The notes under the pieces are model-generated. The model made no database searches. It saw only the letters and a program-made list of their open reading frames with translations, and was not told where the DNA came from. From Sneathiella limimaris (GTDB lineage: Bacteria; Pseudomonadota; Alphaproteobacteria; Sneathiellales; Sneathiellaceae): a stretch of 64,000 bases of DNA. The stretch spans positions 1 to 64,000 of the forward strand of contig NZ_JABBYJ010000001.1 of assembly GCF_012932565.1 (NCBI RefSeq), written 5' to 3'. Positions 46,608 through 56,280 of this stretch are shown piece after piece; within the stretch, counting starts at the first letter, position 1, and every line of letters begins with the position of its first letter. The position numbers were made by a program, and so were the translations under genes.

Positions 46608-47651
46608 TTAGAAGGAGAGGGCTGTACCCACGAAGAAGATTGTTGCATCTTCGCCTTCAGAACCTTCCAGAGAGCCGTCACCGTCAAAGAACTGTACACC
46701 ACCGAATGCAGTGATGCCTGGGCCGAGAACGTAGTTACCGCCAACAACAACAGCGTTCAGTTCGCCGTCAGCTGCATCGTCTTCTTCAACATAAGCGTAC
46801 TGTACGCCGATTTCCCATGGACCCTGGCCGTATGTAACACCCAGGTTCAGGTCTTGGCGTTCCAGATCGTCAGTGCCACCATCGTTGTCTGTGTATTTGT
46901 AGCCCGCACCGAAAGTGAAGCCAGCAATACCAACGTTGAAACCAGCAGAGATTTCGTCTGTGTCGTCAGAAGTTGTGCGTGTGATCAGGTCGTAACCCAG
47001 TGATGCGTTCAGAGCAACACCAGAGAATTTACCTGTGTAGTTAGCACCGATTGAGTAAGCTTCGTCTTCAGCGCCTTCGTCTTTGATAACAGCGTAAGGT
47101 GATGCACCTGTGCCTGTTTCTTCATCTCCGTCTGGAGTGAAAGATACACCGAGCTGGAAGCCGGAGAAGCGTGGTGTGAAGTAAGTGATTTTGTCTGCGT
47201 CACTAACTTCTGTTGCAGATGTTGCAGGAGTTGTGAAACCAGCAGCTTCAGCATTTGGATCGTTCAGGCCCCAAGCAGGAACTGGTGATGGAGATGCATA
47301 ATGCATCAGGTAAGAAGCTGAGTTTTCAGAACCGATGTTGATGCGGCCGAAAGAGCCTTCAACATACATGTAAGTTTCGTCAACCTGGTCGCCAGTTGTA
47401 CGTGCTTCCAGCTGGATGTTAACACCGAAAGTCAGACCGTTGTCGAGTGTTGTTTCACCTGTGAAGTGAACTTCACCTTCGTGACGGATGTCAGTTGGAA
47501 GCTGATCACCTGAGTCGTAATCTGCAACAACGAAAGAAGTCTGCAGGTAACCGCTAAGGCCCAGCTTAATTTTTTCTGCGGCAGATGTAGGGGCAGCTGC
47601 CAGTGTTGATGCGGCTACAAGTGCACTTGTACCCAAAATCAGTTTTTTCAT
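46608..47651 (-). CDS. Gram-negative porin
   Basis: An outer-membrane general porin of 347 residues. The signal peptide (1 to about 24, ending TSAAEK) is followed by alternating beta-strand sequence with tyrosine/phenylalanine girdles and acidic loops, and it ends in Phe (GTALSF), the BAM recognition signal. The ETTLDNGLTFGVNIQLEA and GRINIGSENSASYLMHY segments match the alphaproteobacterial porin family. Its codon use is markedly T/C-ending and regular, as in highly expressed genes. A 16-bp element shared with the ompA-like gene lies upstream. Confidence 0.9.
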   Translation of the reverse strand: MKKLILGTSALVAASTLAAAPTSAAEKIKLGLSGYLQTSFVVADYDSGDQLPTDIRHEGEVHFTGETTLDNGLTFGVNIQLEARTTGDQVDETYMYVEGSFGRINIGSENSASYLMHYASPSPVPAWGLNDPNAEAAGFTTPATSATEVSDADKITYFTPRFSGFQLGVSFTPDGDEETGTGASPYAVIKDEGAEDEAYSIGANYTGKFSGVALNASLGYDLITRTTSDDTDEISAGFNVGIAGFTFGAGYKYTDNDGGTDDLERQDLNLGVTYGQGPWEIGVQYAYVEEDDAADGELNAVVVGGNYVLGPGITAFGGVQFFDGDGSLEGSEGEDATIFFVGTALSF

Positions 47652-47706
47652 TTTAGTCTCCGATTTACCTGACGGTAAAAATACGTGAGTGAACCAAGAT
47701 TTCAGT

Positions 47707-47722
47707 GAGTAACTAAAGACTC
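47707..47722. promoter_or_regulatory. Element upstream of porin, shared with ompA-like gene
   Basis: GAGTAACTAAAGACTC (plus strand), an imperfect inverted repeat (GAGT with ACTC), lies 56-71 bp before the porin start. The site at 57421-57436 before the ompA-like gene matches it at 13 of 16 positions in the same orientation relative to its gene. Confidence 0.35.
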
Positions 47723-47876
47723 AAAAAAAGGCGTGTTGTCGCCATGGGCCAAAGCCCGTGACAACAACGACGATCACGAATTAATCAGAAAATGTGACGG
47801 AGATATGTGCGCGCCGTTACAAACGATAATTGACATAAAAATCTATGGCAAAAATGCAACAAAAATGAAAGAAAGC

Positions 47877-49271
47877 CTAGTTTTCTGCGGGCTTATAAGC
47901 AAGCCGGAGCCCGCCCCAATGGCGACCCTTGACCATGATCGGCGCACTAAGATCCTTCATCGTGACAAAATTGCCACCCCCCATATCCCGCCGATAGGTT
48001 TGCAGCAGGATGGGATTCGTGTTTTTGGCAGCCGCCATCCCTGTCCGATCATCAAAGATCCGCCGATTACGACAGTTACCAGCGTTCCAATCGCTCTGAC
48101 CCGGTTTTTGAGGGTGAGAGAATTTGTTGTTATGGGTCGGCAAATAAGCGTTCCGATCAACCGCTGCACAAAAAACAACGTTCGGGCTGAAATCCAGAAC
48201 AGGTTCCTGTAACGGCGGCAATACCCGATCCGTAAACTCGGTAAAGCGGGTCATCACCTGCTCGGGATCAGAACCCGGGATTGGCATGTAATTCTCGTCG
48301 AACAAATCATCCATCGTGATTTGGCCAGCATCTAGCGCCGCCTCAAACTCAGAGGTGATAGCAGCAGAGACTTCCTTGACCTTATCAATAAAGGGACTGT
48401 CCTCTGTTTGATGACCACTATTGGCGATCACCTCGATCAGCATTTCGCTGACTTTCAGAAGCTCCTGCGCCTGGTTATCTGCAGTTGCGAGATTTTGCGA
48501 TGTCTGCTCATTGCCTGAAATCAGTTCCGACATTTGCCGGGCGACGGTGTCGCACTGGCTCCGGTTCTGATCTGCCACCGTCGCAATATCCCCCACATTG
48601 GTATTGATCTGGTCGAGATTGCTTCGAAGGCTTTCAAAAATATCTGAAATACTGGTCGTTCCCTGCTGAACCGTTTCCGCCCGTTCTGTGTTGGTATGAC
48701 TTTCCGTCTTCAGGGCATTGACCTGACTGGTCAGTTCCTTAACCGTATCCGAAATTTCCTCGGTCGCTTTGCGGGTTTCCGTTGCAAGGCTCTTGACCTC
48801 GTTGGCGACAACAGCAAATCCTTTGCCCGCTTCTCCAGCGCGGGCAGCCTCAATAGTCGCATTCAGCGCAAGGAGGTTTGTCTGACTAGCAATCCCTTCG
48901 ATCCCAGCCGCAACCTTGGCAACGCTCTCAAGCGCCGCACTTAAACTGCCAAGCTGCGTTTCCATGTTCTGGACACCGGAGACAAGTGAATAAATACCCT
49001 CAACCGCATCCTGAATACTCTTTTGCGAAGTCTGGACATCGCCCGCGACAGCCGCTGTCGACTGACGAGTCCCTTCTACTGTCTGCCCGATATTGTGATT
49101 GGTGGAAACCATTTGCTCCACCTCTGAAATCAGCTGGCTGATCATGCCGCTCTGCGCTTCGCTGCGCTGATGCACTTCTGTAATCTGGCCTGCAATTTCA
49201 GCGGCCGTCACCCCAAGACCACCGGTTCGCTGAGCGATCTGAGCAATAATGTTAGCCTGATCTTCACTCAT
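47877..49271 (-). CDS. Soluble methyl-accepting chemotaxis protein
   Basis: A cytoplasmic chemoreceptor with no membrane segment. The N-terminal two thirds are the coiled-coil MCP signalling domain with the hairpin tip [22 protein letters not shown] and [12 protein letters not shown]. The C-terminal region (from about 315) is a separate domain with [17 protein letters not shown] and [11 protein letters not shown], probably the ligand-sensing part; a similar end occurs in other soluble MCPs. Domain order is thus signalling first, sensing last. I start at ATG 49271 (MSEDQANI) after AAGAAG. No che genes are nearby. Confidence 0.88.
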   Translation of the reverse strand: MSEDQANIIAQIAQRTGGLGVTAAEIAGQITEVHQRSEAQSGMISQLISEVEQMVSTNHNIGQTVEGTRQSTAAVAGDVQTSQKSIQDAVEGIYSLVSGVQNMETQLGSLSAALESVAKVAAGIEGIASQTNLLALNATIEAARAGEAGKGFAVVANEVKSLATETRKATEEISDTVKELTSQVNALKTESHTNTERAETVQQGTTSISDIFESLRSNLDQINTNVGDIATVADQNRSQCDTVARQMSELISGNEQTSQNLATADNQAQELLKVSEMLIEVIANSGHQTEDSPFIDKVKEVSAAITSEFEAALDAGQITMDDLFDENYMPIPGSDPEQVMTRFTEFTDRVLPPLQEPVLDFSPNVVFCAAVDRNAYLPTHNNKFSHPQKPGQSDWNAGNCRNRRIFDDRTGMAAAKNTNPILLQTYRRDMGGGNFVTMKDLSAPIMVKGRHWGGLRLAYKPAEN

Positions 49272-49492
49272 AAACTTCTTACCCTCTAAATACATACACA
49301 CTTCCCCCCTTTGAAGGTGAATAAGGGATCAGGATGACAAGTTTAGGTAAAAGTTTGGTTAAGCAAATCCTAATTGATTAATATTTAATCACATTCTACT
49401 TATGACATCATAAAGCGCGAAACAGGGAGCCGACAAAAGGATTGATTACCACCGCCAGCGTGATATATCTCCAAAAGTCCCTTACGGACAGT

Positions 49493-49569
49493 GGCCCCGT
49501 AGCTCATCAGGATAGAGCATCAGATTCCTAATCTGGGGGTAGCAGGTTCGAGTCCTGCCGGGGTCACCA
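49493..49569 (+). tRNA. tRNA-Arg (anticodon CCU)
   Basis: A complete cloverleaf of 77 nt with the CCA end encoded. The acceptor stem pairs GGCCCCG with CGGGGTC (one G-T pair). The anticodon loop TTCCTAA reads CCT at 49527-49529, for AGG codons. The T arm GCAGG-TTCGAGT-CCTGC is perfect. It is alone, with AT-rich orphan genes on its 3' side; tRNA genes are common integration sites but no integrase or repeat of its 3' end was found. Confidence 0.95.
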
Positions 49570-49590
49570 TTTTGAGTTCACGGTTGTAAG

Positions 49591-49839
49591 CTATTTATCC
49601 TCAAACAGGCGTACTTTTGCTCTCTCAACCGCTACCATGAACAAATCCAAAGAAACAGAATTTACAACGTGATTTCTATCTAACTTAGGATTGGCAAACT
49701 CAATTCTCAGGCGATCACTACCAGCGTCCTGATTGAGTAAAGCAACATATTTGCCTGCGATATATATTTCAGCCACCAGTTGTTCATATTGATAATCGCT
49801 AGACAGAATGATTTCTATTTCACTTTCAATACTCATCAA
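49591..49839 (-). CDS. Small acidic protein of unknown function
   Basis: I do not firmly recognise this 82-residue protein. It begins with two ATG codons, is acidic, and has a beta-rich first half (QLVAEIYIAGKYVALLNQ) followed by a strand RLRIEFANP and a helix SLDLFMVAVERAKVRLFED. I recall short orphan proteins with the same plan (VAEIY, FVALL, DLxxFxxAVExAR), some grouped with immunity proteins, but this is not certain. It is low in GC compared with its surroundings and ends 21 bp from the tRNA gene. Confidence 0.6.
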   Translation of the reverse strand: MMSIESEIEIILSSDYQYEQLVAEIYIAGKYVALLNQDAGSDRLRIEFANPKLDRNHVVNSVSLDLFMVAVERAKVRLFEDK

Positions 49840-49950
49840 TCAATTACTCATCCAAATTATCTTGAGGCATCTATAATGGGCTAACACCTCTTGTAACTTT
49901 CTGAACTCTCTTCCAAACCTGTCCAGCAATGCCATTACCTCAGACCTGGT

Positions 49951-50556
49951 TCATGGAAGTTCGAAAGGTGTCCAGTGATATGTGGCCTTTCTTAACCGAT
50001 TATTTGCAAAAAACAGCTCTACATAAGAATACGTCCTTGGAACAGAGTAAACCCAATGATCAGCTTCCATCAAAAGTCTGATATCTTCACCATTTAGCTT
50101 CGAAAGACTTATGTCTGATTTTACGAAATCGGCCTCTGCTATAGAATTCGGGACACTTTTCAAAAATTCTTCAACCTGAACCCGTACTTCCTGCAGGTGA
50201 TCTCCAACCTTTACATCCATTACTTCCGGATTGTGAAAGTTTGTCATTACCTGGACTACAACTCCTTGCTTTAGAGTTATATGCCGATAATAAGCGCCTC
50301 CGGTGACAGAGATAGCGGGAGTATCCAGCAGAATTTTTAAATCTTCCAGGTTTTTCGGCGTAACGCGCTGTGGCGAAATTTTTTTAATTCTAACACGGTC
50401 AACTGCTGGCGGAAGCCTCAATGCTCTTAAAACAACTTCTTTTGAATCCAATATTTTATAGTTTTCAAACTCACCCGAGCTAGTTTCCCAGTCACAAGCC
50501 GTTATCGCAAATGACAAAGCCGTCAATAAAAAGAGCCAAATGCTTTTAAATACCAT
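49951..50556 (-). CDS. Putative lipoprotein of unknown function
   Basis: The first 21 residues are a lipoprotein signal ending in AITAC, so Cys21 would be lipidated. The remaining 180 residues have mixed strands and helices and no motif I know; VVQVMTNFHNPEVMDVKVGDH and VEEFLKSVPNSIAE stand out. It is AT-rich for this window. It lies upstream of the 82-residue gene on the same strand with a 111-bp gap, so they may form a small acquired unit beside tRNA-Arg. Confidence 0.6.
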   Translation of the reverse strand: MVFKSIWLFLLTALSFAITACDWETSSGEFENYKILDSKEVVLRALRLPPAVDRVRIKKISPQRVTPKNLEDLKILLDTPAISVTGGAYYRHITLKQGVVVQVMTNFHNPEVMDVKVGDHLQEVRVQVEEFLKSVPNSIAEADFVKSDISLSKLNGEDIRLLMEADHWVYSVPRTYSYVELFFANNRLRKATYHWTPFELP

Positions 50557-50639
50557 TCTCTCTCAACCCAACGAATATTCAATTCTCTAACCTTCGCATT
50601 AAGAGTATTATTGAACACTTAACACTCATTAATAGGGTA

Positions 50640-51168
50640 AATTTTCTTAGAGCTGCTTCTTCCCTTTTTCCAATTTTCCATCCCAAAACCCCCGCAAACA
50701 CGGGTTTCGTGCCGGGTGGGAGGTGTCGATAGATGTTGGGTTCGCTGGCTGATCGGGTTGGTTTGATTTTCTGATTTGGATCAAGCCGTCAGCCGCTTTA
50801 CGGCGTGTATTTCTGCATGGTGTCTCATCCCCCAATGAGCGTGTTTATGTACGCAACCGGTAAAAAGACCGGTGATGCGGTTACTTCTGTACTAACAGGT
50901 TACTCGGTATCAAAATTGGTACGCATGCATCACCGGCAAGTTTACTGAATTTTTAAAATGGTTTTGCACGTGTCGAAGATTTGGATCAGACGCTTATCAT
51001 GTCGGTCACTTGTGCCCGACGCCCTGATCACAGGAAACCCAAAGAGACGTAAACTCAGAGGAAGCCCTTTCTGCACAGAAAAGCCCATATGGGAGGGCCA
51101 AACCCGCATTTCAAGAATTTTCTCAACAATCATTCAATTGTATTATTTATTCGCCGTTAAAACCTAAG
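50640..51168. ncRNA. Unexplained structured segment, P4-immunity/Ash-like (tentative)
   Basis: No ordinary gene fits. Several hairpins are packed together: CTCAT/ATGAG around a CCCCCA loop (50824-50839), ACCGGT/ACCGGT around AAAAAG (50856-50873), and CCGGTGATGC (50869-50878) with GCATCACCGG (50927-50936); the last two are mutually exclusive. GGTTAC and GTACGCA each occur twice. A plus-strand 37-codon frame (50835-50948, from ATG without a ribosome site) contains ATGKKTGDAV, and the minus frame 50647-50835 begins MGDETPCRNTRRKAADGLIQ. Both recall, from memory, peptides annotated as Ash/Icd-like in P4-type satellite immunity regions. From 50949 to 51168 I see nothing. Confidence 0.35.
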
Positions 51169-51193
51169 AAAAAGGGCCGGCGGACCGGCCCTT
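51167..51193 (-). terminator. Intrinsic terminator after dabA
   Basis: AAGGGCCGG (51172-51180) and CCGGCCCTT (51185-51193) form a 9-bp stem with loop CGGA; on the minus strand TTTTTC follows. It lies 44 bp after the dabA stop. Confidence 0.85.
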
Positions 51194-51236
51194 ATCTTTG
51201 GTTTCCTGCTGGGTTTTGGATTATTGCCTTGCCAGG

Positions 51237-53645
51237 TTAGGCGACGCGACGCTCGAAAGCGAGGGTATCCGTATCCACTGACTGCCATTGCAGATCACCG
51301 TCATACCGCCAGGCCATCACGCCGTTTTCGTCCAGCGCGAACAGGTGAAGCCACTTGTTATCGAACAGGGCACGGACAGCCTCATGCCGTTTCAAAATCT
51401 CTGTCATGGCTTCCCGCGGGGCTTCAATACAGACAGAGAGGCGCAAAGGATCATGCATGAGCTTTTCGCCATCATGAACGGACTGCCAGGGCAACCCTGC
51501 CCGCAATGTCCCGCCGTTCCCCTCCAGCACGCCAATGCCGCCTGTGACATTATGCAAAAGCTTGTTGCCGCCGCCGAAGACCTCGGGTGACACACTTGAT
51601 CCATAATATTGCAGGCTGATCCAGCTTGCGACAACGACAGGTGCTGTCATGATCAATTCCAGCACAGAAAAATCCTTATCCTGCCGCCAGTTATATTCAT
51701 GCAAAAAGGCGCGACCTTCCAGGTTTTTACCGGAAACCCGGCCATGAGGACTTGCAATAAACGCCTTGCAACCCGCCAAAGCCCATTCTGGACGCACTTC
51801 GGACCAGTCCTGGCTCCGCCGCTTAATATCCTTAGCCGTCTTGGCCCGTGGCAGCCGAAGCGCCCGTTCTGTTGCCGTGACCTTCGTTGCTTTGTTCAGC
51901 CAGCTTTTAACAGACTCAAGCCCTTTGAGGGATTTAGAAACTTCAAGATCTTGCTCAAACAAGGTCACTTCATCGGTCGTGGTATTATGCAAGGCCGCAA
52001 TAAAGTGTGTGTCCTCAGGGATCTGGATCCCCCTGCTTGCCAGGGCGGCTTTGACCTCAGGATCATTGAGCAGACCCGCCAGAAGCCGGGCGTTCACTTC
52101 ACCTGAATAGCCCCCACAGGCACCACACTGCAGGGCGCTGGCATGCGGGTTATTAACGACTTTCGCACCATGTCCAACCAACAGAACAATAGGCGCAAAA
52201 TCCTGAGTTAAGGACATGGCCTGCAAAACCTTTTGCGCAGTTTCAACGCGGGTTTCCAGATCCGGCTGGGGATCGAAAACAGGACGTGGATCTATCTTGT
52301 CACTGGACTTGGTCAGGCCAAGCGCATCAAGGCCTAGTTTAGCGAAATACAAGGGGCCCGCGGCTTCAACAAAAGCGAAGGATGAGACAGCTGCCAGTTT
52401 AAAGCGACCCCATGCCCGTTTTGCCCGAGCGCCATAGCGGGATTGCTGGTCTTCTTGCGGCTTGCCATCTGCACGACTGTGCAATCCCGGATTGAGCAAG
52501 ACGGGCAGACGGTGCTCTGAGACGTCCGAGGCAAATCCGTGATGGGATGTTGGCAAGCCAAAAAAGCCTGCAAAGCCCATTGTCCTGATCCCCGGATGTA
52601 TGCTTTCAAGCGCCCGCCGGAAAACTTCGGAGCGCACATCAATACAAAAGGCAGCCAACAGATCTGGCCGATCAGAAGCAGGCTTTGCAACAGGCTTAGC
52701 CAAAAGCTCACCCAAGCGCCGCTGTTCCGCCCGTTCCGCTGCTTCCTGCAAGATCACATCCAGAACCTGATCCGCTGTTGGCTCCAGCGGGGCGCTATGG
52801 GCATCCTTCGCATTTTGCCATGCCTCCCTAATCGCGTCACCGCAGAGCTTGAACAAGGCTTCTTCCCACAGCAGCCGGATGGCCAGCAAATCAATGATCG
52901 CCTCGTCTGACTGGCCTGCAAGCTCTGCCTGCCATAGCTGATAACGGGCATATTGCGCCCAGCCGCCCATGGACATCAGAAGGGCATGGAAATAGGTTGG
53001 AAGTGCCTCTTCTGACAATCCAAGGGTCTGAACCGCCCGGACAATTGCACCAGCGGCCGTCTCAGGAGCCTGATCCACATGCTGGGCAAAGCCTTTCACG
53101 CCAATAATTCCCGGAGTCAAATCCCGCGTTGCAAAGGCCCGCCATTGTTTGAAGGCACCCCCTTCGCGCGGCGCACCCCATAAAGCCTGCCCCTGATCAA
53201 AATATCCTGCGGCCCAAAACCCGATGCGTTCTGCGACCAAATCAGGGCACTGAATATCAAGACAAGGGGTCGCCAGATCTGCAACTGTTGGCACAGCCTT
53301 CTGAGGAGCAGAAGGTTCCGACAGGTGACCTTTCAGCTCTTCAAGGCTTTCAGGCCGCTGACCAGCAGGAGCCGCCAAGCGGGCCGCTTCAAGATCAGCA
53401 TCCGTGATTTTCCCACTCTCAAGTCTTTTCAGGTACCATTTCCGGGGCATTGTCACCCGGCTTCCAGACACCCGTGCAAGACGGGCACCTGTCATCGCGA
53501 GAGATTCATCCGCCTGTCCCAGATACGGATTGACCGCAACAGTCGAAGACAACGGCCAGGCTGGCGGGATAGACCGCGCTGCCTTATTCGCCGCGCCAAG
53601 ACAGAGATCCAATTCAGCTTTATTCATTGTCAATTGCTCAGTCAT
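51237..53645 (-). CDS. dabA: Inorganic carbon uptake subunit DabA (UPF0753/DUF2309)
   Basis: DabA is a beta-carbonic-anhydrase-like subunit that hydrates CO2 in one direction when coupled to DabB, trapping bicarbonate in the cell. The zinc site is intact: Cys334 and Asp336 in FCIDVRSE and His492 and Cys507 (GHGAK, LQCGAC), with the 15-residue His-Cys spacing of the characterised Halothiobacillus protein. At 802 residues it is full length. It overlaps dabB by 8 bp, so the subunits are translationally coupled. No RuBisCO or carboxysome gene is nearby, which points to bicarbonate supply for ordinary carboxylases. Confidence 0.93.
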   Translation of the reverse strand: MTEQLTMNKAELDLCLGAANKAARSIPPAWPLSSTVAVNPYLGQADESLAMTGARLARVSGSRVTMPRKWYLKRLESGKITDADLEAARLAAPAGQRPESLEELKGHLSEPSAPQKAVPTVADLATPCLDIQCPDLVAERIGFWAAGYFDQGQALWGAPREGGAFKQWRAFATRDLTPGIIGVKGFAQHVDQAPETAAGAIVRAVQTLGLSEEALPTYFHALLMSMGGWAQYARYQLWQAELAGQSDEAIIDLLAIRLLWEEALFKLCGDAIREAWQNAKDAHSAPLEPTADQVLDVILQEAAERAEQRRLGELLAKPVAKPASDRPDLLAAFCIDVRSEVFRRALESIHPGIRTMGFAGFFGLPTSHHGFASDVSEHRLPVLLNPGLHSRADGKPQEDQQSRYGARAKRAWGRFKLAAVSSFAFVEAAGPLYFAKLGLDALGLTKSSDKIDPRPVFDPQPDLETRVETAQKVLQAMSLTQDFAPIVLLVGHGAKVVNNPHASALQCGACGGYSGEVNARLLAGLLNDPEVKAALASRGIQIPEDTHFIAALHNTTTDEVTLFEQDLEVSKSLKGLESVKSWLNKATKVTATERALRLPRAKTAKDIKRRSQDWSEVRPEWALAGCKAFIASPHGRVSGKNLEGRAFLHEYNWRQDKDFSVLELIMTAPVVVASWISLQYYGSSVSPEVFGGGNKLLHNVTGGIGVLEGNGGTLRAGLPWQSVHDGEKLMHDPLRLSVCIEAPREAMTEILKRHEAVRALFDNKWLHLFALDENGVMAWRYDGDLQWQSVDTDTLAFERRVA

Positions 53646-55248
53646 TGTATGGGTACTCCCCGCTAGATGTAACGCGCCGTTGTGCAGACCAACTGCCTAG
53701 TATTCGATCAAACACCGCCTTGGCATAGAGGCCGTTGAAAAGGTGAACCCGGACATCCCGTGCTGCCGGATGGCTTGACCAGACCGGGAACAGGGACTGA
53801 GCGAAAGCGATGGCCCCAAAAGACAGAAGGGACAAGGCGATCAGCATCCATTCCAGCGGACCTGGAGGCGGTGTCTGAGGCAAGACATCCGCCATCAGAT
53901 ACTGGGCGCCACTTTGCAGAGCGAAATAACTGACTGAAGCGACGAGGGCATAGACTGCCATCTTACGCATCAGCGCCGCAGGTGCCGTATCGGCAAACCC
54001 TTGTGCCAACAGATACGCAACGCCAAAAATGAGGATCCCGCCAAGCGCGATGGATTGAGGCGACTTGCCGTCAAGGCCGAAGGCAAATCCGATCGCTACA
54101 TAAATACCAATTGCCACCAGAAATGCCCGCGTGACCGCCCATCCATTTGGCGGCGCGATCGGTCCCGGGCGCTTGATAGCAGCCACGTTTTCAATGGCAC
54201 TTCCGGATGACAGAAAGGCGTGTGCCTTGTAGAGCGAATGCGCCACGATATGCAGGAGTGCCAGCGGGAACAGGGCAAGGCCACATTGAAAGATCATAAA
54301 ACCCATCTGGGCAATTGTTGACCAGGCCAGAGAGGTTTTAACAGCCGGCTGGGTGAGCATCACCAGGCTACCATAAATAGCCGTAAAGCCACCCACAATA
54401 ACGAGCACCGCCAAAACACCCGGGCTCAGGAGCATCACATCGGCAAACCGGATCAACAGAAACCCTCCGGCATTAATGAGACCTGCATGTAAAAGAGCCG
54501 AGACCGGCGTGGGGGTTTCCATAACTTCGATCAACCAACCATGGGTCGGGAACTGGGCCGATTTCAGCAAGGCCGCGACCGCCAGAAGGCCACATGCCCA
54601 CATCACCGCAACAGAGCTATCCCCGCCTTTTGCCAGGAAGAGGATCTGGGCGATGTCACCCGTTCCGTAACTGATTGCCAAAAGAACCGCCACGATCAGC
54701 AAAGCACCGTCGGCCAGTCTTGCCGTGACATATTTCTTGCGAGCAGCGCGCCGGGCCTGAAATCTTTCTGGATAGAAAAGCAGGAGATTGTGCAAAAACA
54801 AACTTGTGCAAATCCAGGCAATAACAAACTGCACCAGGTTACCGGCCTGCACCAGGAACAACACAGCAGTGATCGTCAATGACATCCAGGCCATAAAACG
54901 GGCTTGCCCGGCTTCACCCGCCAGATAGGTTCTGGAGTATCTGAGAACAACCCAGCCAACGCTTGAGACGAGTAACATCATCACGACACTCAGCGCATCG
55001 ATCCGGGCAGAAAATCCAAAGTCGCTATAGCCAAGAGTTGGGCTTGTGCCCGCACCCTGCCAAATCAGCACGACAAGTGAAGCCAAGGAAACGCCAATCG
55101 TCAAAACACCTGCTACCTCACATAATCTCGTTGCGATTGAGACCTGTGACTTTCGAGCGGTCAGTGCAAAGATTGCAGCCACTACCAGCAGTGCGATTGC
55201 AAGATAAGGAAGTAAATAAATCACAACTGATCCTTCTGTTACGGTCAA
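53638..55248 (-). CDS. dabB: Inorganic carbon uptake subunit DabB (NuoL/MrpA-like)
   Basis: DabB is the membrane partner of DabA, related to the proton-pumping NuoL and Mrp subunits, and is thought to let a cation gradient drive CO2 hydration. The 536 residues form about 13 membrane helices. [20 protein letters not shown] and [13 protein letters not shown] are the antiporter-family core, and [15 protein letters not shown] holds a conserved Lys/His. Size and the dabA overlap exclude a respiratory complex I or Mrp operon. It is the first gene of the dabBA operon. Confidence 0.92.
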   Translation of the reverse strand: MTVTEGSVVIYLLPYLAIALLVVAAIFALTARKSQVSIATRLCEVAGVLTIGVSLASLVVLIWQGAGTSPTLGYSDFGFSARIDALSVVMMLLVSSVGWVVLRYSRTYLAGEAGQARFMAWMSLTITAVLFLVQAGNLVQFVIAWICTSLFLHNLLLFYPERFQARRAARKKYVTARLADGALLIVAVLLAISYGTGDIAQILFLAKGGDSSVAVMWACGLLAVAALLKSAQFPTHGWLIEVMETPTPVSALLHAGLINAGGFLLIRFADVMLLSPGVLAVLVIVGGFTAIYGSLVMLTQPAVKTSLAWSTIAQMGFMIFQCGLALFPLALLHIVAHSLYKAHAFLSSGSAIENVAAIKRPGPIAPPNGWAVTRAFLVAIGIYVAIGFAFGLDGKSPQSIALGGILIFGVAYLLAQGFADTAPAALMRKMAVYALVASVSYFALQSGAQYLMADVLPQTPPPGPLEWMLIALSLLSFGAIAFAQSLFPVWSSHPAARDVRVHLFNGLYAKAVFDRILGSWSAQRRVTSSGEYPYND

Positions 55249-55303
55249 CTGAGAGGACGTTTAACAGAGGCAAAACATAATAAAAAATACATTGTAATTG
55301 ACA

Positions 55304-55328
55304 ATTCGTTCTATAAAATAGAACGAAT
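55304..55328 (+). promoter_or_regulatory. Perfect inverted repeat overlapping the lysR start codon
   Basis: ATTCGTTCTAT (55304-55314) and ATAGAACGAAT (55318-55328) form a perfect 11-bp inverted repeat with AAA between, a LysR-type T-N11-A palindrome. It covers the first two bases of the lysR ATG (55327-55329), and TATAAA at 55312-55317 would place a transcript start at or next to the A of ATG. It lies in the 78-bp spacer divergent from dabB and can regulate both units. Confidence 0.7.
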
Positions 55329-56211
55329 GAGCCGTCTTAACTATCATCACCTGCGGTATTTCCGTGCCGTCGCCCATGATGGCAACCTGACCCGGACCGC
55401 TGAGCACCTGAACCTGTCGCAGTCAGCGCTGTCTGTTCAGATTAAACATCTAGAGGACAGCGTCGGTCACAAGCTGTTTGAGAGACGAGGTCGGCAACTG
55501 GAATTAACGGAGGCTGGCCGGATCGCCCTCGACTATGCGGATGTGATCTTCACCACGGGCGAAGAGTTGCTCGGCACCTTGAGCGGTGCTGGATCGAAGC
55601 GCAAATCGGTCCGCATTGGTGCCATGGCCACCCTGTCCCGAAACTTCCAGATCAAATTTCTGCAACCGTTGCTGGACCGGGATGATGTGGACATCGTCCT
55701 TCGCTCTGGCACGACCGGCGAGTTATTGAGAGAGCTTGAAGGGCTGAATCTGGACGTTGTTTTGCTCAATCAACCGGCGGCACGAGACCCGGCAAAGTCG
55801 CTTACCTCTCACCGGTTGGCCGAACAGCATGTCAGCTTAATTGGGCGCCCCGATAAATTCGAGCTTTTGAGCAACCTGAAAAGCATACTGGCCGTCAATC
55901 CTGTGATCATCCCAACCCTGGATAGCGGAATCCGCATTGAGTTTGACGCGCTGATGGATCGTTTGCATATAAAGCCGATCATCGCCGCAGAAGTGGATGA
56001 TATGGCGATGCTCCGCCTGCTTACCCGAGAAGGTGTCGGCCTTGCGGTTATTCCGCCCATTGTTGTTAGGGATGAGCTGGATAGCGGGCTGCTTGCTGAA
56101 TATGCCAGCCTGCCTAAGATTGTGGAATCTTTCTACGCAGTCCTTCCAGAGCGAAAATTTCCCAACCCAATTATCCAGGAACTGCTGCAGCAGGACACGA
56201 TTGCGACCTGA
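55327..56211 (+). CDS. LysR family transcriptional regulator of dabBA (predicted)
   Basis: A 294-residue LysR protein. The winged HTH (1-62) reads YHHLRYFRAVAHDGNLTRTAEHLNLSQSALSVQIKHLE and the effector domain starts around 90. It resembles the NhaR/CbbR-type groups in the first helix. Divergence from dabBA makes it the likely regulator, perhaps sensing low CO2 as CbbR-like proteins do elsewhere; the effector is unknown. There is no Shine-Dalgarno, and the start codon lies inside its own operator, so the message may be leaderless. Confidence 0.87.
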   Translation: MSRLNYHHLRYFRAVAHDGNLTRTAEHLNLSQSALSVQIKHLEDSVGHKLFERRGRQLELTEAGRIALDYADVIFTTGEELLGTLSGAGSKRKSVRIGAMATLSRNFQIKFLQPLLDRDDVDIVLRSGTTGELLRELEGLNLDVVLLNQPAARDPAKSLTSHRLAEQHVSLIGRPDKFELLSNLKSILAVNPVIIPTLDSGIRIEFDALMDRLHIKPIIAAEVDDMAMLRLLTREGVGLAVIPPIVVRDELDSGLLAEYASLPKIVESFYAVLPERKFPNPIIQELLQQDTIAT

Positions 56212-56232
56212 ATGACTGCGTTAAGTCATTAA

Positions 56233-56260
56233 AAAAGGGCCGGCAAGCCGACCCTTTTCA
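56233..56260 (+). terminator. Bidirectional terminator between lysR and DUF3012 gene
   Basis: AAAAGGGCCGGC (56233-56244) pairs with GCCGACCCTTTT (56247-56258) with one mismatch and a two-base tip, flanked by A and T runs. It lies between two convergent genes. Confidence 0.8.
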
Positions 56261-56280
56261 TTTTCACATAACTGTTTCCG

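Noticed and set aside
49493-49569. tRNA-Arg as a proven attachment site
   Set aside because: No integrase gene and no second copy of the tRNA 3' end were found in the window, so I only note the position.
50958-51167. 69-codon plus-strand frame and the overlapping minus frame 50942-51133
   Set aside because: Neither has a ribosome site or recognisable sequence; both look accidental in an AT-rich spacer.
53638-55248. Complex I NuoL or Mrp antiporter subunit
   Set aside because: Coupling to dabA and the absence of any nuo or mrp gene show it is DabB.
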